Assembly: GCA_040905025.1 (NCBI GenBank)
Contig: JBBDSJ010000138.1
Location: 9,453-73,452, forward strand
From: JBBDSJ01 sp040905025
GTDB taxonomy: Bacteria > Pseudomonadota > Gammaproteobacteria > Methylohalomonadales > Methylohalomonadaceae
Direction of reading: 5' to 3'
Length of the DNA: 64,000 bases
Shown: positions 8,327 through 16,359 of the stretch, in pieces
Layout: each line of letters starts with the position of its first letter
Position numbering within the stretch: position 1 is the stretch's first letter
Notes under the pieces: model-generated
Told to the model about the DNA's origin: nothing
What the model saw: the letters and a program-made list of their open reading frames with translations, nothing else
The model's database searches: none
Translations under genes and position numbers: made by a program

Positions 8327-9055
8327 CTACTTTGTGCGCCGTTTATCGCGCACAACAATCCCGCCTTTTTCGCCTTTAGCAGTTTCAAAAAGATCGATTC
8401 TACTTATTAGTTCACCGAGCTTGTCATAGCCATAGTTTCTTGGATCGAAAGAAGCCTGATTCTTGATGTGGTTTCCAACACTGGACAGATTAGCCCATCC
8501 ATTGTCATCCTCACCGGCCTTTATGGCGTTCCGGATTAAATTTATCAGCTTTGTGTCAGATTTAAGTTCCTTTGCACTGAATTTTACCTGTGTTTCATCA
8601 TCTTTTTCCGGTTGTGAATTATCAGTTTCGCCAAGATAGAGAAAGGTCGAACATGCATTCACAAATGCAGCCGGGGTTTTTCTCTCGCCGAAGCCAAGTA
8701 CCATTTTCCCTTCTGATAATATTCTTGTAACCAAAGGCGTGAAGTCGCCGTCCGATGAAACTATACAAAAGACATCCATGTTTTTCGTATAGAGTGTATC
8801 TATAGCATCTATAACAAGTGCTATATCTGTGGCGTTTTTCCCTTTGCTAAGATCAAATTGCTGTATGGGTTGAATGGAATAGTCAAAAAGGATTGATTCC
8901 CATTTTTTTAGTCTTGTACTTTTCCAGTTCCCATAGGCTTTTCTGATATTTACTACGCCATGCTTTGCCAGTTCAGAAAGAATGAATTCGAATTTATCGG
9001 CAGGTGCATTATCAGCATCAATAAAAATAGCAATTCTCTTTTCTTCGCTATTCAT
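8327..9055 (-). CDS. NYN-domain nuclease-like protein with C-terminal OST-HTH (LOTUS) domain
   Basis: 242 residues. The first 140 or so form a NYN/PIN-like domain of the LabA/DUF88 group: AIFIDADNAPADK carries the first acidic cluster, KNATDIALVIDAID the second, and VSSDGDFTPLVTRI the third. These acidic residues bind metal in NYN RNases. Residues about 165-235 fit an OST-HTH/LOTUS RNA-binding winged helix (GWANLSSVGNHIK, GYDKLGELI). RNA cleavage or surveillance is inferred from the family; no substrate is known. The coding sequence is visibly more AT-rich than its neighbours, and it lies where hisA-type genes often follow hisH, so acquisition by transfer is possible. Confidence 0.82.
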   Translation of the reverse strand: MNSEEKRIAIFIDADNAPADKFEFILSELAKHGVVNIRKAYGNWKSTRLKKWESILFDYSIQPIQQFDLSKGKNATDIALVIDAIDTLYTKNMDVFCIVSSDGDFTPLVTRILSEGKMVLGFGERKTPAAFVNACSTFLYLGETDNSQPEKDDETQVKFSAKELKSDTKLINLIRNAIKAGEDDNGWANLSSVGNHIKNQASFDPRNYGYDKLGELISRIDLFETAKGEKGGIVVRDKRRTK

Positions 9056-9083
9056 GGCTGCTCCATTGGCGAATACTGGATAG

Positions 9084-9716
9084 TCAATCTGCTTTCCAGT
9101 TCAGAAAATTTTCCAGTAATTTCAAGCCGTCCTTCTGGCTTTTCTCCGGGTGAAACTGGGTCGCAAATAAATTATCACGAGCTATCGCGGCCGTGAAATC
9201 AACAATGTAATCGCAACTGCCGGCAATCACGTTATTATCATCCGGTGCGACATAATAACTGTGCACGAAATAAAACCGGGCGCCGTCATCAATGCCCTGC
9301 CATAACGGGTGAGCCTGTTGTTGCCAGACCTGATTCCAGCCCATGTGTGGAATTTTATAACCGCCGTCTGGCGGCGGCTGAAACCGCTTTACCTTGCCGG
9401 GAATAATGCCAAGGCCCTTGCGGCCGCCATCCTCGGCACTTTCATCCAACAGGGTTTGCAAGCCGAGGCAGATGCCGAGAAACGGTTTGTTGTTGATCGA
9501 TTCACGCACGATTTCATCCAGCCCGCTGTCCTGCAAGCTGGTCATGCACTGGCCGATCGCTCCCTGACCGGGGAAGATCAATCGATCAGCGCTACGAAGT
9601 TTGTCAGCGTCAGCAGTCACAATAACGCGTTGCTGTTTGCCGGCAACGTGCTCGACGGCTTTTGCTACCGAGCGCAGATTGCTGGTGCCGTAATCAAGTA
9701 TGGCGACGGTGGGCAT
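9084..9716 (-). CDS. hisH: Imidazole glycerol phosphate synthase, glutaminase subunit
   Basis: Supplies ammonia from glutamine to HisF in histidine biosynthesis. 210 residues, class I glutamine amidotransferase. The nucleophile lies in KPFLGICLGLQTL (cysteine near residue 82), and the His-Glu pair is in FATQFHPEKSQ. The oxyanion strand is LIFPGQGAIGQCM. hisB lies upstream on the same strand but is separated by 375 bases of repeat-bearing DNA. hisA and hisF do not follow, so the usual hisBHAF cluster is incomplete here. Confidence 0.95.
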   Translation of the reverse strand: MPTVAILDYGTSNLRSVAKAVEHVAGKQQRVIVTADADKLRSADRLIFPGQGAIGQCMTSLQDSGLDEIVRESINNKPFLGICLGLQTLLDESAEDGGRKGLGIIPGKVKRFQPPPDGGYKIPHMGWNQVWQQQAHPLWQGIDDGARFYFVHSYYVAPDDNNVIAGSCDYIVDFTAAIARDNLFATQFHPEKSQKDGLKLLENFLNWKAD

Positions 9717-9807
9717 GATATAAAGTTATTGATAACGGTTTGTTGAAAAAAACATAAGACGGTCTTGTTAATGTTCGGTATCAATCGTTAGTCAGTAAAG
9801 CTGTTGT

Positions 9808-10030
9808 TGCCCCCGTCGACGCCGTCAAGCACTGGACCAAGCGAGAACCGGGCCGCGCAGCGGGCGAAGTCAGGAAGACGAGCCAGCGCCGTCGCAACAT
9901 GGATGTTGCGTTGGCGCGCCCCGAGCGCGGGAAGCGCGCAGAGTAGCCGTCAGGCCGGCGTCATCGGGTGCCATTTCTTTTGGTTACTTTTCTTTGGGCA
10001 CGCAAAGAAAAGTAACACGCCCTGCAGGGC
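9808..10030. repeat. Dispersed repeat between hisB and hisH
   Basis: GC-rich stretch followed by the recognisable block TTTTGGTTACTTTTCTTTGG, GCACG and CAAAGAAAAGTAAC, whose arms form a long inverted repeat (GTTACTTTTCTTTG / CAAAGAAAAGTAAC). I recall blocks of this kind as a common dispersed repeat in gammaproteobacterial genomes, where they are often mis-annotated as small ORFs. It fills nearly all of the 375-base hisB-hisH gap (9717-10091), and I see no gene in it. Confidence 0.65.
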
Positions 10031-10091
10031 GGAAGATCATCTGCAGTTCAATACCCGGGTGTGGTGTTGTTGCAAGCGACCAGAATGCGCG

Positions 10092-10685
10092 TTATAGCGC
10101 CCCTTTAGTCGACGGCAACTCACCTGCCATGCGCGGGTCCGGCTCCACCGCCATGCGCAACGCACGGCCGAAGGCCTTGAAGATCGTCTCGGCGATGTGG
10201 TGTGCATTTCTGCCGCGAATATTGTCGATGTGCAGGGTCAGCTGGGCGTGATTGACCAGACCCTGAAAGAATTCAAAAATCAGGTCCACATCAAAATCAC
10301 CGATGCGCGCACGCGGATACTCGGCGTGGTATTCAATACCCGGCCGGCCCGAGCAATCCACCACGACCCGCGACAAGGCTTCATCCAGCGGTACGTAGGC
10401 ATGGCCATAACGGCGAATACCGCGTTTGTCGCCGAGCGCTTTTGCCAGTGCCTGACCGAGTGTGATGCCGGCGTCTTCGACGGTGTGATGCGCGTCGATT
10501 TCCAGATCGCCGCTGGCCTTGATATCAATGTCGATCATGCCATGGCGGGCAATCTGGTCGAGCATGTGCTCCAGAAACGGTACGCCGAGGTCGAGTTTGG
10601 CCTCGCCGCGGCCATCCAGATCAATACTGACCTTGATCTGTGTTTCCTTGGTGTTGCGTTCAATAGTGACTTGCCGGTTACTCAT
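10092..10685 (-). CDS. hisB: Imidazoleglycerol-phosphate dehydratase
   Basis: Dehydrates imidazoleglycerol phosphate in histidine synthesis. 197 residues, the monofunctional form without the N-terminal phosphatase domain of the enterobacterial enzyme. Metal-binding motifs are present in order: FLEHMLDQIARHG, DAHHTVEDAGI, and NAHHIAETIFKAFGRAL. It is the upstream member of a reverse-strand pair with hisH. Confidence 0.96.
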   Translation of the reverse strand: MSNRQVTIERNTKETQIKVSIDLDGRGEAKLDLGVPFLEHMLDQIARHGMIDIDIKASGDLEIDAHHTVEDAGITLGQALAKALGDKRGIRRYGHAYVPLDEALSRVVVDCSGRPGIEYHAEYPRARIGDFDVDLIFEFFQGLVNHAQLTLHIDNIRGRNAHHIAETIFKAFGRALRMAVEPDPRMAGELPSTKGAL

Positions 10686-10811
10686 GAAACTGTCCTGCGG
10701 TCATTCGCATGGCGGTTATTGTCCTGTGATCGTCCCAAGCGGTGAATCCCGATTATGCTTCCGGGACGGCAGCCGCGATAATGACGACCGAAAGCGCATA
10801 GGATACCCTTT

Positions 10812-10861
10812 TGCACAGGCCACGACCATCAACCCCTGCACAGGCCACGACCATCAACCCC
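10812..10861. repeat. 25-bp perfect tandem duplication upstream of hemF
   Basis: Two identical consecutive 25-base units beginning TGCACAGGCCACGACC, ending 16 bases before the hemF start codon. Probably a recent slippage or repair duplication in the hemF leader. Confidence 0.85.
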
Positions 10862-10877
10862 GGTTTACAATGATTGA

Positions 10878-11801
10878 ATGACCATGGATGCCATTGATAC
10901 CCCTGCTGTTAAGAACTATCTGCTTGGTCTGCAAGCGCAGATTGTCGATGTGCTTGCCGGGCTGGATCCGGTGGTGCAAGTGCGCCGCGACGAATGGCAG
11001 CGGCCTGAAGGCGGCGGCGGCCTGAGTCAGGTGCTGGCTGACGGTGCCGTGTTTGAGAAGGCCGGCGTGAACTTCTCGCATGTGACGGGTGAACGCCTGC
11101 CAGCCTCGGCGACTGCTACGCGGTCGGAACTGGCCGAGCGTCAGTTTGAGGCCATGGGTGTGTCGCTGGTATTGCATCCGCTTAATCCGTATGTGCCGAC
11201 CACGCATATGAATGTGCGGTTTTTTGTTGCCAGCCATGCCGAATTGCCACCAGTGTGGTGGTTTGGCGGCGGTTTTGATCTGACGCCGTACTACGGCTTT
11301 GTTGAGGACGCCTGCCACTGGCACAAGACGGCGCATGCCGCCTGCAAGGAATTCGGTGCTGATGTCTATCCGCAGTATAAAAAATGGTGTGATGACTATT
11401 TTTATCTCAAACATCGGCAGGAACCTCGCGGTATTGGCGGGCTGTTTTTTGATGACTTGAATGAATGGGGTTTTGCGCGTTGTTTTGCGTTCATGCAAAG
11501 CGTCGGCGATCATTTCTTGCCTGCGTATGTACCGATTGTCGAGCGGCGCAAGGATCAGGCTTACGCTGATCGCGAACGCAATTTTCAGCTCTATCGGCGT
11601 GGCCGCTACGTGGAATTCAACCTGGTCTATGATCGCGGTACATTGTTTGGCCTGCAGTCCGGCGGCCGTACTGAATCCATATTGATGTCATTGCCACCAC
11701 TGGTGCGCTGGGATTATGACTGGCAGCCGCAACCGGGCACCGCCGAGGCCGAATTGTATGATGTTTATTTGCAACCGCGTGACTGGCTTGTGAGTGACTA
11801 A
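10878..11801 (+). CDS. hemF: Oxygen-dependent coproporphyrinogen III oxidase
   Basis: Oxidative decarboxylation of coproporphyrinogen III to protoporphyrinogen IX in haem synthesis, requiring oxygen. 307 residues, normal length. Signatures: NVRFFVA, WWFGGGFDLTPYYGF and RRGRYVEFNLVYDRGTLFGL, which carry the substrate and metal residues. It may start at the ATG at 10878 or two codons later at 10884. Its stop overlaps the next gene (TAATG). It implies aerobic or microaerobic life. Confidence 0.96.
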   Translation: MTMDAIDTPAVKNYLLGLQAQIVDVLAGLDPVVQVRRDEWQRPEGGGGLSQVLADGAVFEKAGVNFSHVTGERLPASATATRSELAERQFEAMGVSLVLHPLNPYVPTTHMNVRFFVASHAELPPVWWFGGGFDLTPYYGFVEDACHWHKTAHAACKEFGADVYPQYKKWCDDYFYLKHRQEPRGIGGLFFDDLNEWGFARCFAFMQSVGDHFLPAYVPIVERRKDQAYADRERNFQLYRRGRYVEFNLVYDRGTLFGLQSGGRTESILMSLPPLVRWDYDWQPQPGTAEAELYDVYLQPRDWLVSD

Positions 11802-12253
11802 TGAACATTACTGTTGCCACCCTGGCCGACATCCCGCAGCTGAATAAACTGCTCGAATTCCTGTTTACGCAGGAAGCCGAGTTTCAGCCGGATCCGGCTG
11901 TGCAATCGGCAGGCTTGCGTAAAATTATCGAGAATCCTGACTACGGCCAGATACTAGTTTTACGTGATGATGCTTCGATTATCGGCATGGTGAATCTGTT
12001 GTTTACCATCAGTACTGCGCTGGGTAGCCGGGTCGCGATTCTTGAAGATATGGTCGTACATCCGTCCAGTCGTGGCGGCGGCGCCGGTTCACAATTACTG
12101 CAAGCTGCCATCAAAGCGGCAAAGTCCGCCGGTTGCCGTCGAATTACCCTGCTGACGGATGGCGCCAATGCCCCGGCGCAGTGCTTTTACCAGCGTCACG
12201 GTTTTGCGTACTCGGACATGGTGGCCATGCGCTTGTTGCTGTCCGGCAGCTGA
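11801..12253 (+). CDS. GNAT-family N-acetyltransferase
   Basis: 150 residues with the GNAT fold. Motif A has the acetyl-CoA loop VVHPSSRGGGAGSQLL, and the C-terminal strand-helix is FYQRHGFAYSDMV. The substrate cannot be inferred. It is translationally coupled to hemF through a shared TAATG and is convergent with dtd. Confidence 0.85.
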   Translation: MNITVATLADIPQLNKLLEFLFTQEAEFQPDPAVQSAGLRKIIENPDYGQILVLRDDASIIGMVNLLFTISTALGSRVAILEDMVVHPSSRGGGAGSQLLQAAIKAAKSAGCRRITLLTDGANAPAQCFYQRHGFAYSDMVAMRLLLSGS

Positions 12254-12259
12254 AGCTTT

Positions 12260-12712
12260 TTACGAACCGGCAGGCGGCACCTGCAGCCAGAATGTGACGG
12301 GTCCGTCATTGGTTAGCGTGACCTGCATGTCGGCACCAAATTTACCGCAGCCAGAGCTCAACCCGGTTTGCCGGGCCTGCTCGCAGAGGTAATTGAATAA
12401 TTTTTCGCTGGCAGCAGGTGCCGGGGTATTGGAAAAACCCGGACGGTTGCCCTTGCGGGTATCAGCAACAAGGGTGAATTGCGGTACCAGCAACAATTCA
12501 CCACCGGTATCACACAGGCTCAGATTCATTTTGCCGTTGGTATCCGGGAAGACGCGGTAGTTGCCGAGCCGCTCCAGCAGCCGATCCGCCTGCTGTTCCA
12601 TGTCACCGTGTTCCACGGCTATCAGCACCAGCAAACCCGGACCAATTCGTGCCAGTTCGGTGTCTGCGACGCTCACGCTGGCAGAATTGACCCGTTGCAA
12701 CAGGCCAATCAC
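12260..12712 (-). CDS. dtd: D-aminoacyl-tRNA deacylase
   Basis: Hydrolyses D-amino acids mischarged onto tRNA and clears glycine from tRNA-Ala. 150 residues with a GTG start. Family motifs: LLLVPQFTLVADT (a variant of the SQFTL active-site motif) and TNDGPVTFWL (the cross-subunit cis Gly-Pro region). A 52-codon membrane-protein gene ends six bases before its start, so the two are probably one transcript. Confidence 0.94.
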   Translation of the reverse strand: MIGLLQRVNSASVSVADTELARIGPGLLVLIAVEHGDMEQQADRLLERLGNYRVFPDTNGKMNLSLCDTGGELLLVPQFTLVADTRKGNRPGFSNTPAPAASEKLFNYLCEQARQTGLSSGCGKFGADMQVTLTNDGPVTFWLQVPPAGS

Positions 12713-12718
12713 AGTTCG

Positions 12719-12877
12719 TTACGCCAGGATGGCTTCACCTGCAACGGCAGTAAACACGCAGACAACGGCGACATACATCAGCCAGGGCATGTCATGGCGT
12801 TCCAGCCAGCCAATAAAATGCAGAATAAGTATGACAAACGCGCCCCCGTACAGCAGATAAAATAACCAATCAGGCAT
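12719..12877 (-). CDS. 52-residue two-helix membrane protein upstream of dtd
   Basis: Read by hand from the reverse strand: ATG at 12877-12875, TAA at 12721-12719. The product begins MPDWLFYLLYGGAFVILILH, then a short polar loop (GWLERHDMPW), then a second hydrophobic helix (LMYVAVVCVFTAVAGEAILA). It is preceded by a GGGGCAG stretch that could serve as a ribosome-binding site, and is followed after six bases by the dtd GTG. I recognise no family. The clean two-helix pattern and tight coupling argue that it is real. Confidence 0.6.
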   Translation of the reverse strand: MPDWLFYLLYGGAFVILILHFIGWLERHDMPWLMYVAVVCVFTAVAGEAILA

Positions 12878-12918
12878 AACTGCCCCCTTTACTTTACGAA
12901 TATTATTTTATGAAAACG

Positions 12919-12942
12919 CTGAATTAATCAGAATTTCCTTAT
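12919..12942. repeat. Lone end of the CTCTGA-type modular element
   Basis: CTGAATTAATCAGAATTTCC followed by TTA resembles the terminal hairpin of the modular elements at 3574 and 39281. No internal modules follow. It lies in the 278-base rpiA/dtd spacer (12878-13155), in which I otherwise see no gene. Confidence 0.4.
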
Positions 12943-13155
12943 GTAATAGCCCACGTTATGCGTACCGAATGTTAACGAGCCAGCCATCACGGTTGTGGCG
13001 ACCATTCTGAACAGGCTGTCAGTGCATAGCATATCACCCGATTTTGCAGCACTACATCAACAACCGGATTAAGTTTGCCACTATTTGAACAGTTTTGCCT
13101 AGTCCGGCAGACCAAAATACCGGCACCGATTCACAATCCGGGCATTTTTGTTGCG

Positions 13156-13809
13156 CTAGAGTGTCTGGATGCCCTTGCTGCCAGCCACCAGCAGCACATC
13201 GGCTGGCCGCGCGGCAAACAGGCCATTGCAGACCACACCGGCGATCTGGTTCAATTTTTGTTCCAGTGCGACCGGATCGGTAATCTTCAGATTATGCACG
13301 TCGATAATGATATTGCCATTGTCGGTTTTAAAGCCATCGCGCAGTTCCGGTTGGCCGCCGAGTTTGGCGAGTTGGCGGCCGACATAGCTTTGCGCCATCG
13401 GAATGACTTCCACCGGCAGCGGGAATTCGCCCAGCGTGTTAACCAGTTTGGAATCATCAATGACACAGACAAATTTCCGGCTGAGAGCAGCGACGATTTT
13501 CTCGCGTGTCAACGCGCCGCCACCGCCCTTGGTCAGGTATTTGTGCCGGGTGGCTTCATCAGCACCATCCACGTAAACCGGGATGTCATAGACGCTGTTC
13601 GGTTCAACAATGGCAATGCCATGCTCCCGCAGTCGCTGGCTGCTGGCTTCCGAGCTTGATACCGCGCCGTCGATCCGGCCCTTGATTTTTGCCAGCGCGT
13701 CGATAAAGCAGTTGACCGTGCTGCCGGTGCCGACGCCGACAATACTGTTACCTTCGATATATTCCAGTGCTGCTTCAGCAGCAGCGCGTTTTTTGGCATC
13801 TTGATCCAT
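13156..13809 (-). CDS. rpiA: Ribose-5-phosphate isomerase A
   Basis: Interconverts ribose-5-phosphate and ribulose-5-phosphate in the pentose phosphate or Calvin pathways. 217 residues. Substrate loops are VGVGTGSTVNCFIDAL and DGADEATRHKYLTKGGGGAL, with the catalytic glutamate in GGALTREK. It diverges from ilvA, a neighbourhood common in gammaproteobacteria. Confidence 0.96.
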   Translation of the reverse strand: MDQDAKKRAAAEAALEYIEGNSIVGVGTGSTVNCFIDALAKIKGRIDGAVSSSEASSQRLREHGIAIVEPNSVYDIPVYVDGADEATRHKYLTKGGGGALTREKIVAALSRKFVCVIDDSKLVNTLGEFPLPVEVIPMAQSYVGRQLAKLGGQPELRDGFKTDNGNIIIDVHNLKITDPVALEQKLNQIAGVVCNGLFAARPADVLLVAGSKGIQTL

Positions 13810-13876
13810 GGAAATCCTGGTATAGCTTGCAATATGAATTTGTGAACTGTGGTGCGTATGCGTTAAATGCTATCTT

Positions 13877-15403
13877 ATGCCGATGTTTGATGAATACAAG
13901 GAATTGATCCGTGCGGCCGGTGAACGCGTTTATACGGTGGCCTGCAAAACGGCGCTGGATGCCGCGCCGGCGTTATCAAAGCGTCTCGACAATAATATCT
14001 GGCTCAAGCGTGAAGATCAGCAGCCGGTATTTTCCTATAAATTGCGCGGTGCCTATAATCTGATTGCCTCGCTGTCAGCGGATGTTGCCAGCAAGGGCGT
14101 GATTGCGGCGTCGGCCGGCAATCATGCCCAGGGCGTGGCTTTGTCAGCCCAGCGGCTGGGTTTGCAGGCGACCATCGTGATGCCGAAAACGACGCCCGAG
14201 ATCAAGGTGGCGGCAGTGCGGCGGCTGGGCGCACACACCATCATGCATGGCAATAACTACGATGAAGCCAGGGAGCATGCCCACAAACTCGCCGAGGAAA
14301 GTGGTCAGGCGTTTATCCCGCCGTATGATCATCCGCTGGTGATCGCCGGTCAGGCCACTGTGGGTGTCGAGATTCTCGAACAGCATGCCAGTGGCCCGGA
14401 CATTATTTTTGTGCCTGTCGGTGGTGGCGGACTGATCGCGGGCATTGCGGCTCATATCAAGGCCATCCGGCCCGATATCAGGATTATCGGCGTCGAGCCG
14501 GATGAGGCGCCATGCATGCATGCAGCACTGGCCGCAGGTGAGCGTGTACGGCTGGAACGTATCGGTATTTTTGCCGACGGCGCTGCGGTGCGCCAGGCGG
14601 GTGAAGAGCCGTTCCGGATTGCGCGTGAAACGGTGGACGAGATCCTGCTCGTTGGCATCGACGAAATCTGCGCGGCGGTGAAAGATATTTTTGAAGACAC
14701 GCGTTCGATCGCCGAACCGGCCGGGGCGCTGGCGCTGGCGGGCCTGAAGCAATATGTCGAGCGTGAGCAGATAAAGGGCAAGGAGTTGGTGGCGATATTC
14801 AGTGGCGCGAATGTGAATTTTGATCGCCTCCGGCATATCGCGGAACTGGCACAACTCGGTGAACATCGCGAGGCGTTGATATGCGCCACGATTCCGGAGC
14901 GGCCCGGCAGTTTCCGTGAATTCTGCCAGGCACTGGGGCCACGCCAGATCACGGAATTCAATTACCGCTATGCCGATCACAACGCTGCGCGGGTATTTGC
15001 CGGCGTGCAGTTGCGTCACGGTGTCGAGGAAAAGGACAAGTTGATAGCGAACCTGGTCGAAAAGGGATTCGCGGTTGTCGATTTGAGCCGTAATGAACTG
15101 GCTAAAATGCATGTCCGGCACATGGTCGGTGGTCATGCGCCGCAGGCAGAATATGAATTATTGTTCCGGTTCGAATTTCCGGAACGCTCCGGTGCGTTGC
15201 TGAACTTTCTGACCCAGACCGGTACGCGCTGGAATATCAGTCTGTTCCATTACCGCAACCATGGTGCAGCCTATGGCCGGGTATTGATGGGTATTCAGGT
15301 GCGGCCAAACGAACGCCCCGAGTTCATGGCATTTCTGGAGTCACTCGGCATGTTGTACTGGGAAGAGACCGATAATCCTGCCTACAGTCTGTTTCTGAGT
15401 TGA
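13877..15403 (+). CDS. ilvA: Threonine ammonia-lyase, biosynthetic
   Basis: PLP-dependent deamination of threonine to 2-oxobutanoate, the committed step of isoleucine synthesis. 508 residues. The catalytic domain has the PLP lysine in VFSYKLRGAYN, ASAGNHAQGVA, and the phosphate-binding VPVGGGGLIAG. Two ACT-like regulatory domains occupy about 325-500 (RPGSFREFCQAL; RSGALLNFLTQ), so isoleucine feedback control is expected. A second in-frame ATG at 13883 is an alternative start. Confidence 0.96.
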   Translation: MPMFDEYKELIRAAGERVYTVACKTALDAAPALSKRLDNNIWLKREDQQPVFSYKLRGAYNLIASLSADVASKGVIAASAGNHAQGVALSAQRLGLQATIVMPKTTPEIKVAAVRRLGAHTIMHGNNYDEAREHAHKLAEESGQAFIPPYDHPLVIAGQATVGVEILEQHASGPDIIFVPVGGGGLIAGIAAHIKAIRPDIRIIGVEPDEAPCMHAALAAGERVRLERIGIFADGAAVRQAGEEPFRIARETVDEILLVGIDEICAAVKDIFEDTRSIAEPAGALALAGLKQYVEREQIKGKELVAIFSGANVNFDRLRHIAELAQLGEHREALICATIPERPGSFREFCQALGPRQITEFNYRYADHNAARVFAGVQLRHGVEEKDKLIANLVEKGFAVVDLSRNELAKMHVRHMVGGHAPQAEYELLFRFEFPERSGALLNFLTQTGTRWNISLFHYRNHGAAYGRVLMGIQVRPNERPEFMAFLESLGMLYWEETDNPAYSLFLS

Positions 15404-15417
15404 GTTGCCCCGGTTAA

Positions 15418-15891
15418 TTACGCCCGGGTCGGCTCGGCAAGCTTCATGATGTAGTCCCACTGCTTTTTTGTTACCGGCATGATTGACAGTCGGTTGCCCT
15501 TTTGCAGCAGCTTCATATCGGCTAAAGCCTTGTGCTGTTTCAGTTCCTGCAGCGTGATCGTATCCCTGAACTGTTTCTTGTATTTCACATCGACCAGAAA
15601 CCAGCGTGGATTGTCCGGATCACTTTTCAGGTCGTAATGGCTGTCTTCCGGATCAAATGCCGTCGGGTCAGGATAAGCGTCCGAGGCAATGGTTGCGATG
15701 CCAACGATGCCGGGTTCGGCGCAGTTCGAGTGATAAAAAAATACCAAATCACCTTTACGCATTTCATCGCGCATGAAATTACGCGCCTGATAATTGCGCA
15801 CGCCGTCCCAGGGTTCGGTTTTGTCTGGCCGCTGTTTTAAATGATCAATGCCGAAAGTGACCGGCTCTGATTTCATTAACCAGTAGTTCAT
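15418..15891 (-). CDS. EVE-domain protein
   Basis: 157 residues forming one EVE domain (PUA/YTH-related fold): starts NYWLMKSEP, then WDGVRNYQARNFMR, KGDLVFFYHSN, GIVGIATI and PRWFLVDVKY. EVE domains bind modified bases in nucleic acids; the ligand here is unknown. It lies downstream of the 6S RNA on the same strand, in the region where ygfA (5-formyltetrahydrofolate cyclo-ligase) often sits, and ygfA is absent. Confidence 0.9.
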   Translation of the reverse strand: MNYWLMKSEPVTFGIDHLKQRPDKTEPWDGVRNYQARNFMRDEMRKGDLVFFYHSNCAEPGIVGIATIASDAYPDPTAFDPEDSHYDLKSDPDNPRWFLVDVKYKKQFRDTITLQELKQHKALADMKLLQKGNRLSIMPVTKKQWDYIMKLAEPTRA

Positions 15892-15951
15892 TTTTAATTT
15901 GCAAGTGAAAAGTTGAAAGTATAAAAATTATATCGGTACAGGAAGTACCAG

Positions 15952-16033
15952 CATTCTGCTGCAAGCAGAATGAAGACAGGCTTAAACCACGTTTTAGCCT
16001 GTCGCGGAAGAAAAGTATATGGATTTACTTTTC
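15952..16033. other. Chain of three hairpins downstream of the 6S RNA
   Basis: Three consecutive inverted repeats: CATTCTGCT/AGCAGAATG (15952-15972), GACAGGCT/AGCCTGTC (15975-16003) and GAAAAGTA/TACTTTTC (16010-16033). They lie between the 6S RNA and the EVE gene and may end or process the 6S transcript. The 468-base spacer 15892-16359 holds these, the 6S RNA and its promoter. Confidence 0.5.
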
Positions 16034-16050
16034 TGACATGAGAGAAGGGT

Positions 16051-16229
16051 ATTAACCGCAACGCCGTTGCGGGTCGTCGCCTTGAACCATGTGGTTCAAG
16101 TGGGAACAGCTTGCGATATATCAGGCTTTCCACTTGTGGTGGACATGCACACAACACCGCGTTTAGTTCCCAGCGTCGTATATTATCGGCTCAAGTCACT
16201 CGTACCCAATGACGAACGCCGCAGTCAAT
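16051..16229 (-). ncRNA. ssrS: 6S RNA
   Basis: Regulatory RNA that mimics an open promoter and sequesters sigma-70 RNA polymerase. On the reverse strand the sequence has conserved 6S blocks in order: TTGAGCCGATAATAT, GGAAAGCCTGATATATCGCA and ACTTGAACCACATGGTTCAA. These correspond to TGAGCCGATATTTC, GAGAAGCC and CACCTTGAACC of the E. coli RNA. The ends (ATTGACTGCGGCG and CGTTGCGGTTAAT) pair as a closing stem of about 15 bp with G-U pairs, giving 179 nucleotides against 184 in E. coli. It lies directly downstream of zapA on the same strand, the canonical location. Confidence 0.88.
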
Positions 16230-16240
16230 ACCCAAAGCTG

Positions 16241-16268
16241 ATCATAAATGCATTAAAACATTCGGCAA
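16241..16268 (-). promoter_or_regulatory. Sigma-70-type promoter of the 6S RNA
   Basis: On the reverse strand TTGCCG (16268-16263) and TATGAT (16246-16241) are separated by 16 bases and lie about 11 bases upstream of the proposed 6S 5' end. Confidence 0.6.
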
Positions 16269-16359
16269 TTGGTTCATCATGAACCTGTCAGCATGAAAAG
16301 TACAAGTGATTTTTATGTGTACAGAGGCAGCAATATTGCTATTGCAAGAATCCTGCCGA

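Noticed and set aside
9804..10251. Two forward ORFs of 97 and 85 codons between hisH and hisB
   Set aside because: They translate the dispersed repeat and the antisense of hisB; neither shows a family or a ribosome-binding site.
16030..16140. 6S RNA on the forward strand
   Set aside because: The long hairpin gives partial similarity on both strands, but only the reverse strand has the conserved blocks in order, a closing stem at both ends and an upstream promoter.
16067..16282. Forward-strand ORF of 71 codons in the zapA-EVE gap
   Set aside because: It lies antisense to the 6S RNA, whose conserved structure explains the region.
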